Shown piece by piece: positions 49,505 to 58,841 of a DNA stretch of 62,074 nt; the first letter of the stretch is position 1, and every line of letters starts with the position of its first letter. The position numbers were made by a program, and so were the translations under genes. The stretch is from Sandaracinaceae bacterium (GTDB lineage Bacteria; Myxococcota_A; Polyangia; Polyangiales; Sandaracinaceae), in contig JAVJQK010000097.1 in the NCBI GenBank assembly GCA_040218145.1, forward strand, positions 1 through 62,074, read 5' to 3'. The notes beneath the pieces were generated by a model that made no database searches, was not told the origin of the DNA, and saw nothing but the letters and a program-made list of their open reading frames with translations.

Positions 49505-52500
49505 ATGACCGCCGAGAACCCTTTCCGCTGCTACGTGATGGGCAGCGAATCTCTCCTCGTGCAGTGCACCGAGATCCTCCTCCGCGAAGGCCACAAGGTG
49601 CTGGGGGTGATCAGCGAGGCGGACGACATCGTCCGCTGGGCCGAGGATCAGAAGATCCCCGTGGTGCCGCCCGGGAAGGACCTCGCGTCGCGCCTCTCGG
49701 ACGACCCCTTCGAGTGGTTCTTCAGTCTCGCGAACCTCTCCATCATCCCGGACGACGTGCTCGCGAAGCCCACCGAGGGGGCGATCAACTTCCATGACGG
49801 CCCGCTGCCTCGCTACGCCGGCCTCAACGCGACGACCTGGGCCCTGCTCCACGGCGAGCGGACCCACGGCGTCAGCTTCCACCTCATCGAGGGCGGAGTG
49901 GACGAGGGCGACCTGCTCGCCCAGCGCGTCTTCGAGCTGAACGACCGGGAGACCGCGCTCACGCTCAACACGCGCTGCTACGAGCTCGGCATCGAGACCT
50001 TCGGACAGCTGGTCGAGCAGCTCGGCGCGGGCACGCACGAGCGCACCGAGCAGGACCTGGGCAAGCGCAGCTACTTCGGCAAGTTCGACCGCCCCGACGG
50101 CGGCTCCACCATCGACTGGGACCAGCCGGCGCACGTCATCGACGCGCTCGTCCGCGCGCTGGACTACGGCGGCTACCCGAACCCGGTCGGCGCGGCCAAG
50201 GTCGTGCTCGAGCGCGGCGTGCTGCTCCTCCCGGAGGTCGAGCGGGCCGCGGACAGCACCTCCGAGAAGCCCGGCACCGTGGTCGGCGTCGACGACGACG
50301 GCCTCGAGGTCGCCACGCAGACGGGCACCCTCCTCTTCCCGCGCGTGCTCGACGGCGAAGGTCGTCCGCTCACGGCGGAGGCCGCGTTCGCCCTCGGCGT
50401 GCAGCCCGGAGCGAGCCTGGTCGCGAGCCCCTCGACCCGGAAGCGGCTCGGGGAGCTGGACCGCGCGATGGCCAAAAACGAGGCCTTCTGGACGCGCCGG
50501 CTCTCCACCCTCGAGGCGGCGAAGATCCCGCAGGCCGATCACGCGACCGTCGCGAAGCCGAAGCAGGAGCGCCGCGCGATCGAGGCGACGGCCGCGCCGA
50601 CGCGGCTCTTCGCGGGGCTGGGCGCGTGGCTCGCGCGCGTCAGCGGCAAGCACGCCTTCGACGTGGCGCACCGGCCGCCGTCGCTCTCCGAGACCATCGC
50701 GGGGGCCGAGCGGCTCTACGCAGATCGCGTCCCGATGCGGCTCTCGGTCGATCTGGAGGCGCCGTTCTCCGCCCTCCTCGAGGCCACCGAGAAGGAGCTG
50801 GCGCGGGTCGACGCGAAGGGCACCTACCCCCTCGAGCTCTTCCACCGCCAGCCGAGCGCGCAGCGCCCGAGCTACGACGTGGTGGCGGAGCAGGTCACCT
50901 CGCTCGACGACTGGAGCCTCCCGAGCGGCGCGATCGCCGGGCTGATCACGGACGGGAGCCGCGCGGCCCTCGTCTTCGACGCGGAGCGGCTCGCGCCGGC
51001 CCAGGCGGACGCGATGCGCCAGCAGCTCGAGGCGCTCCTGCGCGGCGCCGACGAGACGCTCGTGGGTGACCTCCCGCTGCTCTCGGAGGGTGAGCGGCGG
51101 CGCCTCCTCGAGGAGTGGAACGACACCGCGAGGGACTTCCCGCGCGACCAGGGCGTGCACCAGCTCTTCGAGGCGCAGGTCGACCGCAGCCCCGACACGC
51201 AGGCGCTCGTCTACCGCGGCAGCGCGCTCACCTACGCGGAGCTGGACGCCAAGGCCAACCAGCTCGCGCACCGCCTCATCGGCCTCGGCGTGAAGGCCGA
51301 CACCCCCGTCGGCCTCTGCACCGACCGCAGCCTCGATCTCCTCATCGGCGCCCTCGGCATCCTCAAGGCGGGCGGCGCCTACGTGCCGCTCGACCCCAGC
51401 TACCCGAAGGATCGCCTGGCCTTCATGGTCGAGGACAGCGCCGCGCCCGTGATCGTCACGCTCTCCCGCACCCGAGACGTGCTCCCGGAGGGCGAGGCCA
51501 CGCGGGTCGTGCTCGACGAAGAGGACCTCGGCGGCCAGCCGACCACGCGACCCTCGGTCGACGGCTGGAGCAGCGACAACCTCGCCTACCTCATCTACAC
51601 GAGCGGCTCGACCGGCAAGCCCAAGGGCGTGATGGTCGAGCACCGGAACGTCGCGAACTTCTTCACCGGCATGGACGCGGAGATCCCGCACGAGCCGGCC
51701 GGCCGCTGGCTCGCGGTGACCAGCCTCAGCTTCGACATCTCGGTGCTCGAGCTGTTCTGGACGCTCGCCCGCGGCTTCACGGTGGTGCTCTCGAGCGACG
51801 AGGACCGCGCGCTCGTCAGCGGCGGCGGCGCCGGCGTCAGCCAGTACAGCCACCGCAAGATCGACTTCAGCCTCTTCTACTTCGCATCCGACGCGGGCGA
51901 GAACGCGACCGACAAGTACAAGCTGCTCCTCGACGGCGCCCGCTTCGCCGACGAGAACGGCTTCGCCGCGGTCTGGACCCCGGAGCGTCACTTCCACGCG
52001 TTCGGCGGCCTCTACCCGAACCCGTCGGTGGCCAGCGCCGCGCTCTCGACCATCACCAAGAACGTCAAGCTGCGCGCCGGCAGCTGCGTCAACCCGCTCC
52101 ACCACCCGGTCCGCGTGGCCGAGGAGTGGGCCCTCGTCGACAACCTCTCGAACGGGCGCGTGGGCATCAGCTTCGCCGCGGGCTGGCAGCCCAACGACTT
52201 CGTCATCCGACCGGAGGCGTTCGAGAACAACAAGCAGCGCATGCTCGACGAGATCGACATCATCCGTCGCCTCTGGCGCGGCGAGGGCGTGACCTTCGAG
52301 GGGCCGACCGGCCCGGTCGAGGTCAAGACCCTGCCCCGCCCGGTGCAGAAGGAGCTGCCGTTCTTCATCACCGCGGCTGGCAACCCGCAGACCTTCGAGC
52401 TGGCCGGGACCCTCGGGGGCGGCATCCTGACCCACCTGCTGGGCCAGAGCGTCGACGAGGCCAAGGAGAAGATCGGGATCTACCGCAAGGCCTGGAAGGA

Positions 52501-54118
52501 CGCGGGGCACCCCGGAGAGGGGCACGTCGTCCTGATGCTCCACACCTTCGTCGGCGACGACGAGGAGAGCGTGAAGGAGATCGTGCGCGAGCCGATGAAG
52601 GCCTACCTCAAGAGCTCGATGATGCTGATCCAGCAGCACGCCTGGTCGTTCCCGGCGTTCAAGAAGCACGCGCGCGAGGACAAGTCCTTCAAGGACAACT
52701 TCCTCAACCTCTCCGCGGAGGACACCGACGCGTTGCTCGACCACTCGTTCGAGCGGTACTACGAGACGAGCGCGATGTTCGGCACCCCCGAGAGCTGTCG
52801 CGAGCAGGTCGAGCGCTGCCGCGGGATCGGCGTCGACGAGATCGCGTGTCTGATCGACTTCGGGATCGACAGCGAGACCGTGCTCACGCACTTCCCGCAG
52901 CTCAACACGCTGCGGGCCGAGGCGACGGCGCCGCGCGAGGACCTCTCCGAGGACGACTACTCCATCGCCGCCCAGCTCGAGCGTCACGCGATCACGCACA
53001 TGCAGTGCACGCCGTCGATGGCGCAGATGCTCGTGATGAACGACGAGGCGCGGACCGCGCTCGGCGGGCTGAAGCACCTGATGGTCGGGGGCGAGGCGTT
53101 CCCGGGCGCGCTCGCGAAGGCGCTCCGAGAGGCGACCTCGGCCAGCATCACGAACATGTATGGCCCCACGGAGACCACGATCTGGTCTTCCACGGAGGCG
53201 GCCGAGCCGGGAGAGGGGACCGTCGCGATCGGCACCCCCATCGCGAACACCCAGCTCTACGTGCTCGACGAGCGGCGCCAGCCGGTGCCGGTCGGCGTCC
53301 CGGGGGAGCTCTACATCGGCGGCGACGGCGTCACGCGCGGCTACTGGAAGCGCGAGGATCTGACGGCCGAGCGCTTCGTGGCCGATCCATTCCGAGGTGG
53401 CGAGGCGCGCATGTACCGCACAGGCGACGAGGTGCGCTGGCGCGAGGACGGCCACCTCGAGTTCCTCGGCCGCATGGACCACCAGGTGAAGCTCCGCGGC
53501 TACCGCATCGAGCTGGGAGAGATCGAGGCGCGCCTCCGGCTGCACGACAGCGTGCGCGAGGCGGTCGTGATCGCGCGGGAAGACACGCCGGGAGACAAGC
53601 GTCTGGTCGGCTACCTGGTGACCGACGGAACCTTCGACGCGGCCGCTCTCAAGGCCCACCTCGGCGAGACGCTGCCCGACTTCATGGTGCCGGCGCACCT
53701 CGTGAAGATGGATCGCTTCCCGCTCACCCCGAACAAGAAGATCGATCGCAAGGCGCTGCCCCGCCCGGAGGCCGCCGTCACGCGCGCCGAGGAGCACGTC
53801 GCGCCGGCGGGCGAGGTCGAGGAGAAGATCGCGGGCGTGTGGAAGCGCATCCTCGGCCTCAGCGAGGTCGGCACCCGGGACAACTTCTTCGAGCTCGGCG
53901 GCCACTCGCTCCTCGCCGTGCAGGCGCACCGCGAGATCGCCGAGGCGACGGGCGCGAAGCTCACCGTGACCGACATCTTCCGCTTCCCCACGATCCAGGC
54001 CCTCGCGGATCACCTCGAGGGCGACGGCGGCGGCAACGAGGCGCTCCAGAAGAGCGCCGATCGCGCGGCGGCGCGCCGACAGGCGCTGGGCCGGCGCAGG
54101 GTCCTACGGCGGCGGTGA
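49505..54118 (+). CDS. One-module NRPS-like enzyme: formyltransferase - C remnant - A (with inserted luciferase-like monooxygenase) - T
   Basis: 1,537 residues. 1-310: methionyl-tRNA-formyltransferase-like domain with Asn95/His97 in INFHDGPLPRYAG and Asp133 in GGVDEGDLL. About 380-540: the C-terminal part of a condensation domain; the catalytic HHxxxDG motif is absent. About 545-1415: adenylation domain with LIYTSGSTGKPKG (698-708), NMYGPTETT (1217-), YRTGD (1304-), GYRIELGEIE and NKKIDRKALP (1410-). It is split after FTVVLSS by a luciferase-like monooxygenase of about 350 residues (785-1133; RHFHAFGG, SCVNPLHHPVRVAEEWALVD). 1425-1515: carrier protein with phosphopantetheine Ser1468 in FFELGGHSLLAV. 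There is no thioesterase or reductase. It probably activates one amino acid, which may be formylated and oxidised while bound. It overlaps the PPTase gene (GTGA). Position in a glycan locus suggests aminoacyl transfer to a sugar or lipid (inference). Confidence 0.9.
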   Translation: MTAENPFRCYVMGSESLLVQCTEILLREGHKVLGVISEADDIVRWAEDQKIPVVPPGKDLASRLSDDPFEWFFSLANLSIIPDDVLAKPTEGAINFHDGPLPRYAGLNATTWALLHGERTHGVSFHLIEGGVDEGDLLAQRVFELNDRETALTLNTRCYELGIETFGQLVEQLGAGTHERTEQDLGKRSYFGKFDRPDGGSTIDWDQPAHVIDALVRALDYGGYPNPVGAAKVVLERGVLLLPEVERAADSTSEKPGTVVGVDDDGLEVATQTGTLLFPRVLDGEGRPLTAEAAFALGVQPGASLVASPSTRKRLGELDRAMAKNEAFWTRRLSTLEAAKIPQADHATVAKPKQERRAIEATAAPTRLFAGLGAWLARVSGKHAFDVAHRPPSLSETIAGAERLYADRVPMRLSVDLEAPFSALLEATEKELARVDAKGTYPLELFHRQPSAQRPSYDVVAEQVTSLDDWSLPSGAIAGLITDGSRAALVFDAERLAPAQADAMRQQLEALLRGADETLVGDLPLLSEGERRRLLEEWNDTARDFPRDQGVHQLFEAQVDRSPDTQALVYRGSALTYAELDAKANQLAHRLIGLGVKADTPVGLCTDRSLDLLIGALGILKAGGAYVPLDPSYPKDRLAFMVEDSAAPVIVTLSRTRDVLPEGEATRVVLDEEDLGGQPTTRPSVDGWSSDNLAYLIYTSGSTGKPKGVMVEHRNVANFFTGMDAEIPHEPAGRWLAVTSLSFDISVLELFWTLARGFTVVLSSDEDRALVSGGGAGVSQYSHRKIDFSLFYFASDAGENATDKYKLLLDGARFADENGFAAVWTPERHFHAFGGLYPNPSVASAALSTITKNVKLRAGSCVNPLHHPVRVAEEWALVDNLSNGRVGISFAAGWQPNDFVIRPEAFENNKQRMLDEIDIIRRLWRGEGVTFEGPTGPVEVKTLPRPVQKELPFFITAAGNPQTFELAGTLGGGILTHLLGQSVDEAKEKIGIYRKAWKDAGHPGEGHVVLMLHTFVGDDEESVKEIVREPMKAYLKSSMMLIQQHAWSFPAFKKHAREDKSFKDNFLNLSAEDTDALLDHSFERYYETSAMFGTPESCREQVERCRGIGVDEIACLIDFGIDSETVLTHFPQLNTLRAEATAPREDLSEDDYSIAAQLERHAITHMQCTPSMAQMLVMNDEARTALGGLKHLMVGGEAFPGALAKALREATSASITNMYGPTETTIWSSTEAAEPGEGTVAIGTPIANTQLYVLDERRQPVPVGVPGELYIGGDGVTRGYWKREDLTAERFVADPFRGGEARMYRTGDEVRWREDGHLEFLGRMDHQVKLRGYRIELGEIEARLRLHDSVREAVVIAREDTPGDKRLVGYLVTDGTFDAAALKAHLGETLPDFMVPAHLVKMDRFPLTPNKKIDRKALPRPEAAVTRAEEHVAPAGEVEEKIAGVWKRILGLSEVGTRDNFFELGGHSLLAVQAHREIAEATGAKLTVTDIFRFPTIQALADHLEGDGGGNEALQKSADRAAARRQALGRRRVLRRR
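51857..52903 (+). other. Luciferase-like monooxygenase domain inserted in the adenylation domain
   Basis: Residues about 785-1133 of the NRPS-like protein. The TIM-barrel monooxygenase starts RKIDFSLFYFASDAG and ends around HFPQLNTLR. It matches the natural-product luciferase-like monooxygenase type that occurs inside NRPS/PKS proteins. It uses reduced flavin and oxygen. Adenylation motifs A3 lie before it and A5 onward after it, so the adenylation fold resumes at about 1150. Confidence 0.85.
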
Positions 54119-54783
54119 TCGAGGACGCGCTCAGCGACCTGCTCGGCCCCCGGGTGCGCTTCGCGGTGCGGATCCCCGGAGAGGTGCCTCTGACGGCGCT
54201 CATGGCGCCGGAGGAGCACCTCGCCGCGCGCGCCGTCGACAAGCGCCGCTACGAGCTCGCCGCGGGTCGGGACGCCGCGCGGGCCGCGCTCCGTCTACTC
54301 GGCGCCCCCACGATCGCGATCGGGCGCGGCGGACGCGGGGAGCCTCTGTGGCCCGAGGGCGTCGTGGGCACGATCACGCACACCGACACGCTCTGCGTGG
54401 CCGCGGTCGCGGACGCCGGGGCGATGCGCGGGCTCGGGCTCGACGCCGAGCCAGACGAGCCGCTCGACCGCGAGCTGTGGTCCCTGATCACGACGCGCGA
54501 GGAGCACGTCGCCCTGCAGGATGACCCGCGCCCCGGTGAGCGCGCGCGGCGCACCTTTTGCGCGAAGGAGGCAGCCTACAAGTGCCAGTACCCGCTCAGC
54601 GGGACCTTCCTCGAATTCGAGGACGTGGTGATCCGGCACGACGCCGACGATCGCTTCGACGCCGTCTTCCAGCGCAGCGCGCCCCCGTTCGCGGCGGGCG
54701 CGACGATCCACGGTCGCTTCGTGCGGGCCGGGGCGCACGTGATCGCGGGTGCCTGGATCGACAACGAAGGAGAGACGCGCTGA
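54115..54783 (+). CDS. 4'-phosphopantetheinyl transferase (EntD/Sfp-like)
   Basis: 222 residues from a GTG overlapping the NRPS stop (GTGA). The PPTase core is visible: GRGGRGEPLWPEGVVGTITHT, the metal-binding Asp110 and Glu112 in LGLDAEPDEPLDR, and FCAKEAAYKCQYP with Lys151, Glu152 and Lys156. It uses CoA to load phosphopantetheine on the carrier domain (Ser1468 of the preceding protein). Translational coupling with a single-module NRPS strongly suggests a dedicated partner. EntD-type length (about 200-230) fits. Confidence 0.92.
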   Translation: MIEDALSDLLGPRVRFAVRIPGEVPLTALMAPEEHLAARAVDKRRYELAAGRDAARAALRLLGAPTIAIGRGGRGEPLWPEGVVGTITHTDTLCVAAVADAGAMRGLGLDAEPDEPLDRELWSLITTREEHVALQDDPRPGERARRTFCAKEAAYKCQYPLSGTFLEFEDVVIRHDADDRFDAVFQRSAPPFAAGATIHGRFVRAGAHVIAGAWIDNEGETR

Positions 54784-54871
54784 TGTTGCCGCGGAGCGTG
54801 GTTGTGGCGACTTCGGCCGGTGCTAGCTGGATGGTTCGAGTACCATGTCAGCGTTTTCGAGGAGCACCGCG

Positions 54872-56893
54872 ATGAGCGGCCGAGAGATGGATCTCGACGA
54901 CGAAGAGACCAAGCCGTCTCGTCCGGGCTACCCGGTCGATTGGCGCCGCGTTCTGAGGGCCATCTCCAGAGGGAAGTGGTGGCTCCTGATCGCGGCCGCG
55001 GTGGGCGGTCTGATCGGCGTCGTCATCGGGAAGTTCGTGATGCAGCACACGTACGAAGCGAGCACCTCGCTTCGGTACGAAGGCTTGCCCGGCGACGACT
55101 TCCAGGAGCCGCAGCGGGCCTTGCCGGCTCTGGTCGCGGTGACCCACACCGACCCGATCATGATCGAGCTGCGCGCCCGCACGAACAAGGACGGGGCCAC
55201 CCTCGACCTCATGCGGCGCATGGTCCAGGTGACGAGCGACGCGCAGAGCGGCCTGGTCACGTTCACGACCACCGGCGGCACGGCCGAGGAATCGGCGGAC
55301 ATGGCGAACACGCTCGTGGACGTCTTCCTCGAGCACCACCGCGAGCGTCGCAGCGCCGAGCTCCGCGCGGAGATGGCGAGCCTCGACGAGCGCATCGCCG
55401 CGTCCGAGAACGAGGCCGCGACCGCGCGCCGCGCCTACGACTCCTTCCGCGAGGCCAACGGCATCACGGATCTGACGGCGGAGCAGGAGCAGGCCATCGA
55501 CCAGGCGGCCGACCTGCGCTCGCAGGCGGACCTCGCCCAGGCGGAGATCATGGCGCTCGAGGCCCGCGTCCGGCAGCTGACCGAGGCGCGCGAGCGCACG
55601 CCCCGCATGGAGACGGTGAGCACGAGCAGCGGCGGCTCGAGCCGCGTCCGGGAGCTGGAGGCGCGCCTCGCCGAAGCGCGCGGTCAGGGCATGAGCGAGC
55701 AGCACCCGACGGTGCAGGCGCTCCAGCGTCAGATCTCGGCGCTGCGAAGCTCGGGCGGCGGCGGGGGCGGCTCGCGCACGGCGCGCAGCAGCCTCTACGA
55801 GCAGATCGAGACCAGCCTCTCGGAGGCGGAGACCGAGCTGTCGGCGGCGCGCGAGCGGCACAACAGCCTCGAGCAGCTCGCGGGCACCGCGCAGGAGCGC
55901 ACCAACCGGTTCAGCGCGATGGAGGGCCAGGCGGCCAACCTGCTCGCGCAGGTCAACGTCAAGCAGGCCCTCGTCAACGAGCTCAACGAGCAGCGCGCGG
56001 GCATCGAAGATCAGCTGCGCGACATCGAGACCGGCTTCCGCACCGTCGCGGAGGCGCGTCCCCCCGAGAGCGCGGTCCCCTCGAAGAAGAAGTACGCGGT
56101 CGCGGGCGGCATCCCGCTCCTCTTCGTGACGGTGATGCTCGGCATGCTGCTCTACCGCGAGCTCCGCGGGCTGCGCGTCATCACGCCGACCGAGGTGGCC
56201 TGGTGGGGCAACGGGCCGGTGATCGGCATGACGACCTGGCCCCGCGATCCACGCGCGCTGATCGACCTGATCGCGGACATGGACGACTTCGCGCCCGACG
56301 CGCGCGGCACGATGCTGGTGGTCGGGGCCACCGACTCCGAGCAGGAGCTCGCGAGCGAGATCGCCGGCCAGCTCAACCACGACTGGAGCTCGACCACGCT
56401 CATCGACGTGCCCGTGGTGGGCGCGCTCCCGCCGGGCGATGACCCCGCGCCGATCACGACGCCGTCCTCCTCCCGCGGCCACCACGACGTCTACGACGAC
56501 GACGAGGTGCTCAGCGGCGAGATCCACGACGGCCCGACCGAGATCGTGCTCGCCGGCAGCCCCGCCGACACCCTCGCGATGGGGGCCCCGAGCTACGCGC
56601 CGCCGCCGCGCCCGATCAGCGACGACCCGGCCGACCGGCTGATCTGCACCGCGTGGAACGGCCCGCCCGAGGGGCAGGCCCTGCGCCGCGCGGCCCGGCT
56701 CGCCGAGCGGGTGCTGGTGGTGGTGACGAGCGGGAACATCAAGGCGACCGATCTCGCCCAGACGCAGACCCGGCTCGGGCGCGATGGAGCCATCGGCTAC
56801 GTGCTCGTCGGCGCGAGCGAGAGCACGGCCAAGCTCCCCGACCGCGAGGGCCCGGTGGAGCACTTCTGGGTGCCCTCCCCGTCTCCTCGCTGA
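54872..56893 (+). CDS. Wzz/Wzc-like polysaccharide co-polymerase with degenerate kinase domain
   Basis: 673 residues from the ATG at 54872, with GAGGAG seven bases upstream; the ATG at 54845 lacks a site. Two membrane segments at about 36-57 and 408-430 flank a long coiled-coil periplasmic domain (helices about 165-390), the PCP-2/Wzc layout. The C-terminal cytoplasmic part (about 445-673) has the tyrosine-kinase-like fold pattern, but the P-loop position reads VVGATDSEQELASE instead of a G-x-x-x-x-G-K-(S/T) motif, and there is no Tyr-rich tail. It is probably an inactive pseudokinase that controls chain length or scaffolding. It starts 88 bases after the PPTase. Confidence 0.85.
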   Translation: MSGREMDLDDEETKPSRPGYPVDWRRVLRAISRGKWWLLIAAAVGGLIGVVIGKFVMQHTYEASTSLRYEGLPGDDFQEPQRALPALVAVTHTDPIMIELRARTNKDGATLDLMRRMVQVTSDAQSGLVTFTTTGGTAEESADMANTLVDVFLEHHRERRSAELRAEMASLDERIAASENEAATARRAYDSFREANGITDLTAEQEQAIDQAADLRSQADLAQAEIMALEARVRQLTEARERTPRMETVSTSSGGSSRVRELEARLAEARGQGMSEQHPTVQALQRQISALRSSGGGGGGSRTARSSLYEQIETSLSEAETELSAARERHNSLEQLAGTAQERTNRFSAMEGQAANLLAQVNVKQALVNELNEQRAGIEDQLRDIETGFRTVAEARPPESAVPSKKKYAVAGGIPLLFVTVMLGMLLYRELRGLRVITPTEVAWWGNGPVIGMTTWPRDPRALIDLIADMDDFAPDARGTMLVVGATDSEQELASEIAGQLNHDWSSTTLIDVPVVGALPPGDDPAPITTPSSSRGHHDVYDDDEVLSGEIHDGPTEIVLAGSPADTLAMGAPSYAPPPRPISDDPADRLICTAWNGPPEGQALRRAARLAERVLVVVTSGNIKATDLAQTQTRLGRDGAIGYVLVGASESTAKLPDREGPVEHFWVPSPSPR

Positions 56894-56901
56894 GGTATTC
56901 G

Positions 56902-57411
56902 ATGCGTCGAGAAGCGTCTCGGAAGAAGATCGTCGCCATCAGCTCGGGAGGCGGTCACTGGATCGAGCTCCTCCGCCTCCGCCCCGCCTTCGACGGCCAC
57001 TTCGTGGTCTGGGTCACCGTGAGCGAGGCCTACCGCGCGCACGTCGACGGACCGCTGCGGGTGATCGACGACGTGACCCGCTGGGACCGGCTCGGCCTGC
57101 TGAAGTGCGCCTGGCAGGTGACGCGCATCCTCCTGAGCGAGCGGCCCGACGTGGTCGTGAGCACGGGCGCCCTCCCCGGCTTCTTCGGCGTGGTGCTCGC
57201 GAAGCGGCTCGGCATCCGGACCGTCTGGGTCGACAGCCTCGCCAACGTGGAGGAGCTGTCGATGAGCGGGCAGAAGGTCGGCGCGCACGCCGATCTGTGG
57301 CTGACGCAGTGGCCGGAGCTCGCGCGCGAGGGCGGCCCGCTCTACGCGGGGAGCGTGCTCGGGGAGCTCGACCGCCCCTCGGAGTCCCCCGTCATGGCGG
57401 AGGCCGAGTGA
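56902..57411 (+). CDS. Alg14/PssD-like glycosyltransferase subunit
   Basis: 169 residues from the ATG at 56902, with GAGG six bases upstream. It begins KKIVAISSGGGHWIELLRLRPAF, continues with VVSTGALPGFFGVVLAKRLGIRTVWVDSLANVEELSMSG, and matches the Alg14-type acceptor-binding half of a two-part GT28-like enzyme. The catalytic donor-binding half follows in a GTGA overlap. The donor sugar is unknown (GlcNAc in yeast; glucuronic acid in rhizobial PssDE). Confidence 0.88.
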   Translation: MRREASRKKIVAISSGGGHWIELLRLRPAFDGHFVVWVTVSEAYRAHVDGPLRVIDDVTRWDRLGLLKCAWQVTRILLSERPDVVVSTGALPGFFGVVLAKRLGIRTVWVDSLANVEELSMSGQKVGAHADLWLTQWPELAREGGPLYAGSVLGELDRPSESPVMAEAE

Positions 57412-57887
57412 AGCTCTTCGTCACCGTGGGCGCGCAGATGCCCTTCGATCGCCTCATCGAGGCCGTCGACGCCTGGGCAGCGACGCAGGACGACGTGGAG
57501 ATCCTGGCGCAGATCGGGGACTCCGAGGTGTCGCCTCGCCACCTGACGCACACGCGCTTCCTCGAGCCGGTGGAGTTCGACCGCGCCTACGACGAGGCCG
57601 ACGCCGTCATCGGCCACGCCGGCATCGGCACCCTCTTCGCGGCCCTCGAGCGCGGCAAGCCGATCGTCGTGCTCCCGCGCGAGGCGGCGCGCCGCGAGAC
57701 GCGGAACGACCACCAGATCGCGACCGCGAAGGCCTTCGCCCGGTTCGCCGGCGTGCACGTCGCCTGGAACGAAGCCGAGCTTCCCGCCAAGCTCGGCACG
57801 CTCTCCCGCTCTCGAACCGGGCCGCAGCTGGGCGCCTACGCGTCCGGCCCGCTCGTCGAGCGGATCTCCGCTTTCATCGACTCGTGA
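57408..57887 (+). CDS. Alg13/PssE-like glycosyltransferase subunit
   Basis: 159 residues from a GTG overlapping the Alg14-like stop. It has LFVTVGAQMPFDRLIEAVDAW, HAGIGTLFAALERGKPIVVLPR and a C-terminal RNDHQIATAKAFARF, the Alg13-type donor-binding domain with the G-H-A-G-x-G-T motif. With the preceding gene it forms one transferase acting on a lipid-linked acceptor at the inner membrane. It overlaps the epimerase gene by GTGA. Confidence 0.88.
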   Translation: MKLFVTVGAQMPFDRLIEAVDAWAATQDDVEILAQIGDSEVSPRHLTHTRFLEPVEFDRAYDEADAVIGHAGIGTLFAALERGKPIVVLPREAARRETRNDHQIATAKAFARFAGVHVAWNEAELPAKLGTLSRSRTGPQLGAYASGPLVERISAFIDS

Positions 57888-58837
57888 GGCAGACCTTGAA
57901 GATCCTCGTCACCGGAGGCGCCGGCTTCATCGGCAGCCACGTCGCGGACGCGCTCCTCGAAGAGGGGCACAGCGTGGTCGTGCTCGACGACCTCAGCAGC
58001 GGACGCGCCGAGAACGTGCCCGAGAAGGCGCTCTTCCTCGAGGGCGACCTGCGGGACGCGGCGCTCGTGGACCGCGCGTTCGCCGAGCACGACTTCGACG
58101 TGGTCTGCCACCAGGGCGCGCAGACGAGCGTCAGCGTCTCCACCCGCGAGCCCGTGCGCGACGCGGAGATCAACGTGATCGGCGGGCTCAACGTGCTCGA
58201 GGCTGCGCGCGCGCACGGCATCGCCCGCTTCGTCTTCGCCTCGACGGGCGGCGCCATCTACGGCGACATCCCCGAGGGCCAGCGCGCGGGCGAGGGATGG
58301 CCACCGCAGCCCATCAGCCCCTACGCGTGCTCGAAGCTCGCGTTCGAGCGCTACCTCGCGGCCTACCACCACGAGCACGGCACCCCCTCGACCATCCTCC
58401 GCTACGCCAACGTCTACGGCCCGCGCCAGGACCCCCACGGCGAGGCCGGCGTGGTCGCCATTTTCTGCCAGCGCCTGGCGAGCGGAGAGAAGATCCGCAT
58501 CAACGCCATGCGCGAGGTCGGCGACGCCGGCTGTGTGCGCGACTACGTCTACGTGGCCGACGTCGTGAAGGCGAACCTGCTCGCCATCCAGGGCAAGCTC
58601 GAGGGCAAGGTCATCAACGTCGGCAGCGGCGAGGGGACCTCCACCCTCCAGCTCGCGGAGCGCATCGAGGCGGCCCTCGGCGTCAAGACCGACAAGGAGT
58701 GGGGCACGCGGCGCGCGGGCGATCTCGAGCGCTCGGTGCTCGAGCCCAACGACGAGCTCCAGCGGCACACGGGCCCGGCGACGCCGATCGCGGACGGCAT
58801 CCGAGAGACGGCGCGCTGGTTCGCGGGACGGGCGTGA
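57884..58837 (+). CDS. NAD-dependent nucleotide-sugar epimerase (UDP-glucose 4-epimerase-like SDR)
   Basis: 317 residues from a GTG overlapping the Alg13-like stop. The Rossmann motif is VTGGAGFIGSHVADALLEEGH (G-x-x-G-x-x-G), then LDDLSSG, STGGAIYGD with the catalytic Ser/Thr region, YACSKLAFERYL (Y-x-x-x-K) and RYANVYGPRQDP. It belongs to the extended SDR epimerases/dehydratases. It would make a sugar donor for the glycan. The exact reaction (4-epimerase, uronate epimerase or dehydratase) cannot be set here. Confidence 0.9.
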   Translation: MRQTLKILVTGGAGFIGSHVADALLEEGHSVVVLDDLSSGRAENVPEKALFLEGDLRDAALVDRAFAEHDFDVVCHQGAQTSVSVSTREPVRDAEINVIGGLNVLEAARAHGIARFVFASTGGAIYGDIPEGQRAGEGWPPQPISPYACSKLAFERYLAAYHHEHGTPSTILRYANVYGPRQDPHGEAGVVAIFCQRLASGEKIRINAMREVGDAGCVRDYVYVADVVKANLLAIQGKLEGKVINVGSGEGTSTLQLAERIEAALGVKTDKEWGTRRAGDLERSVLEPNDELQRHTGPATPIADGIRETARWFAGRA

Positions 58838-58841
58838 TCAC

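Noticed and set aside
49385-54013. Minus-strand ORF of 1,542 codons opposite the NRPS-like gene
   Set aside because: Every NRPS motif lies on the plus strand. The minus reading is Arg/Glu/Leu/Val low-complexity shadow.
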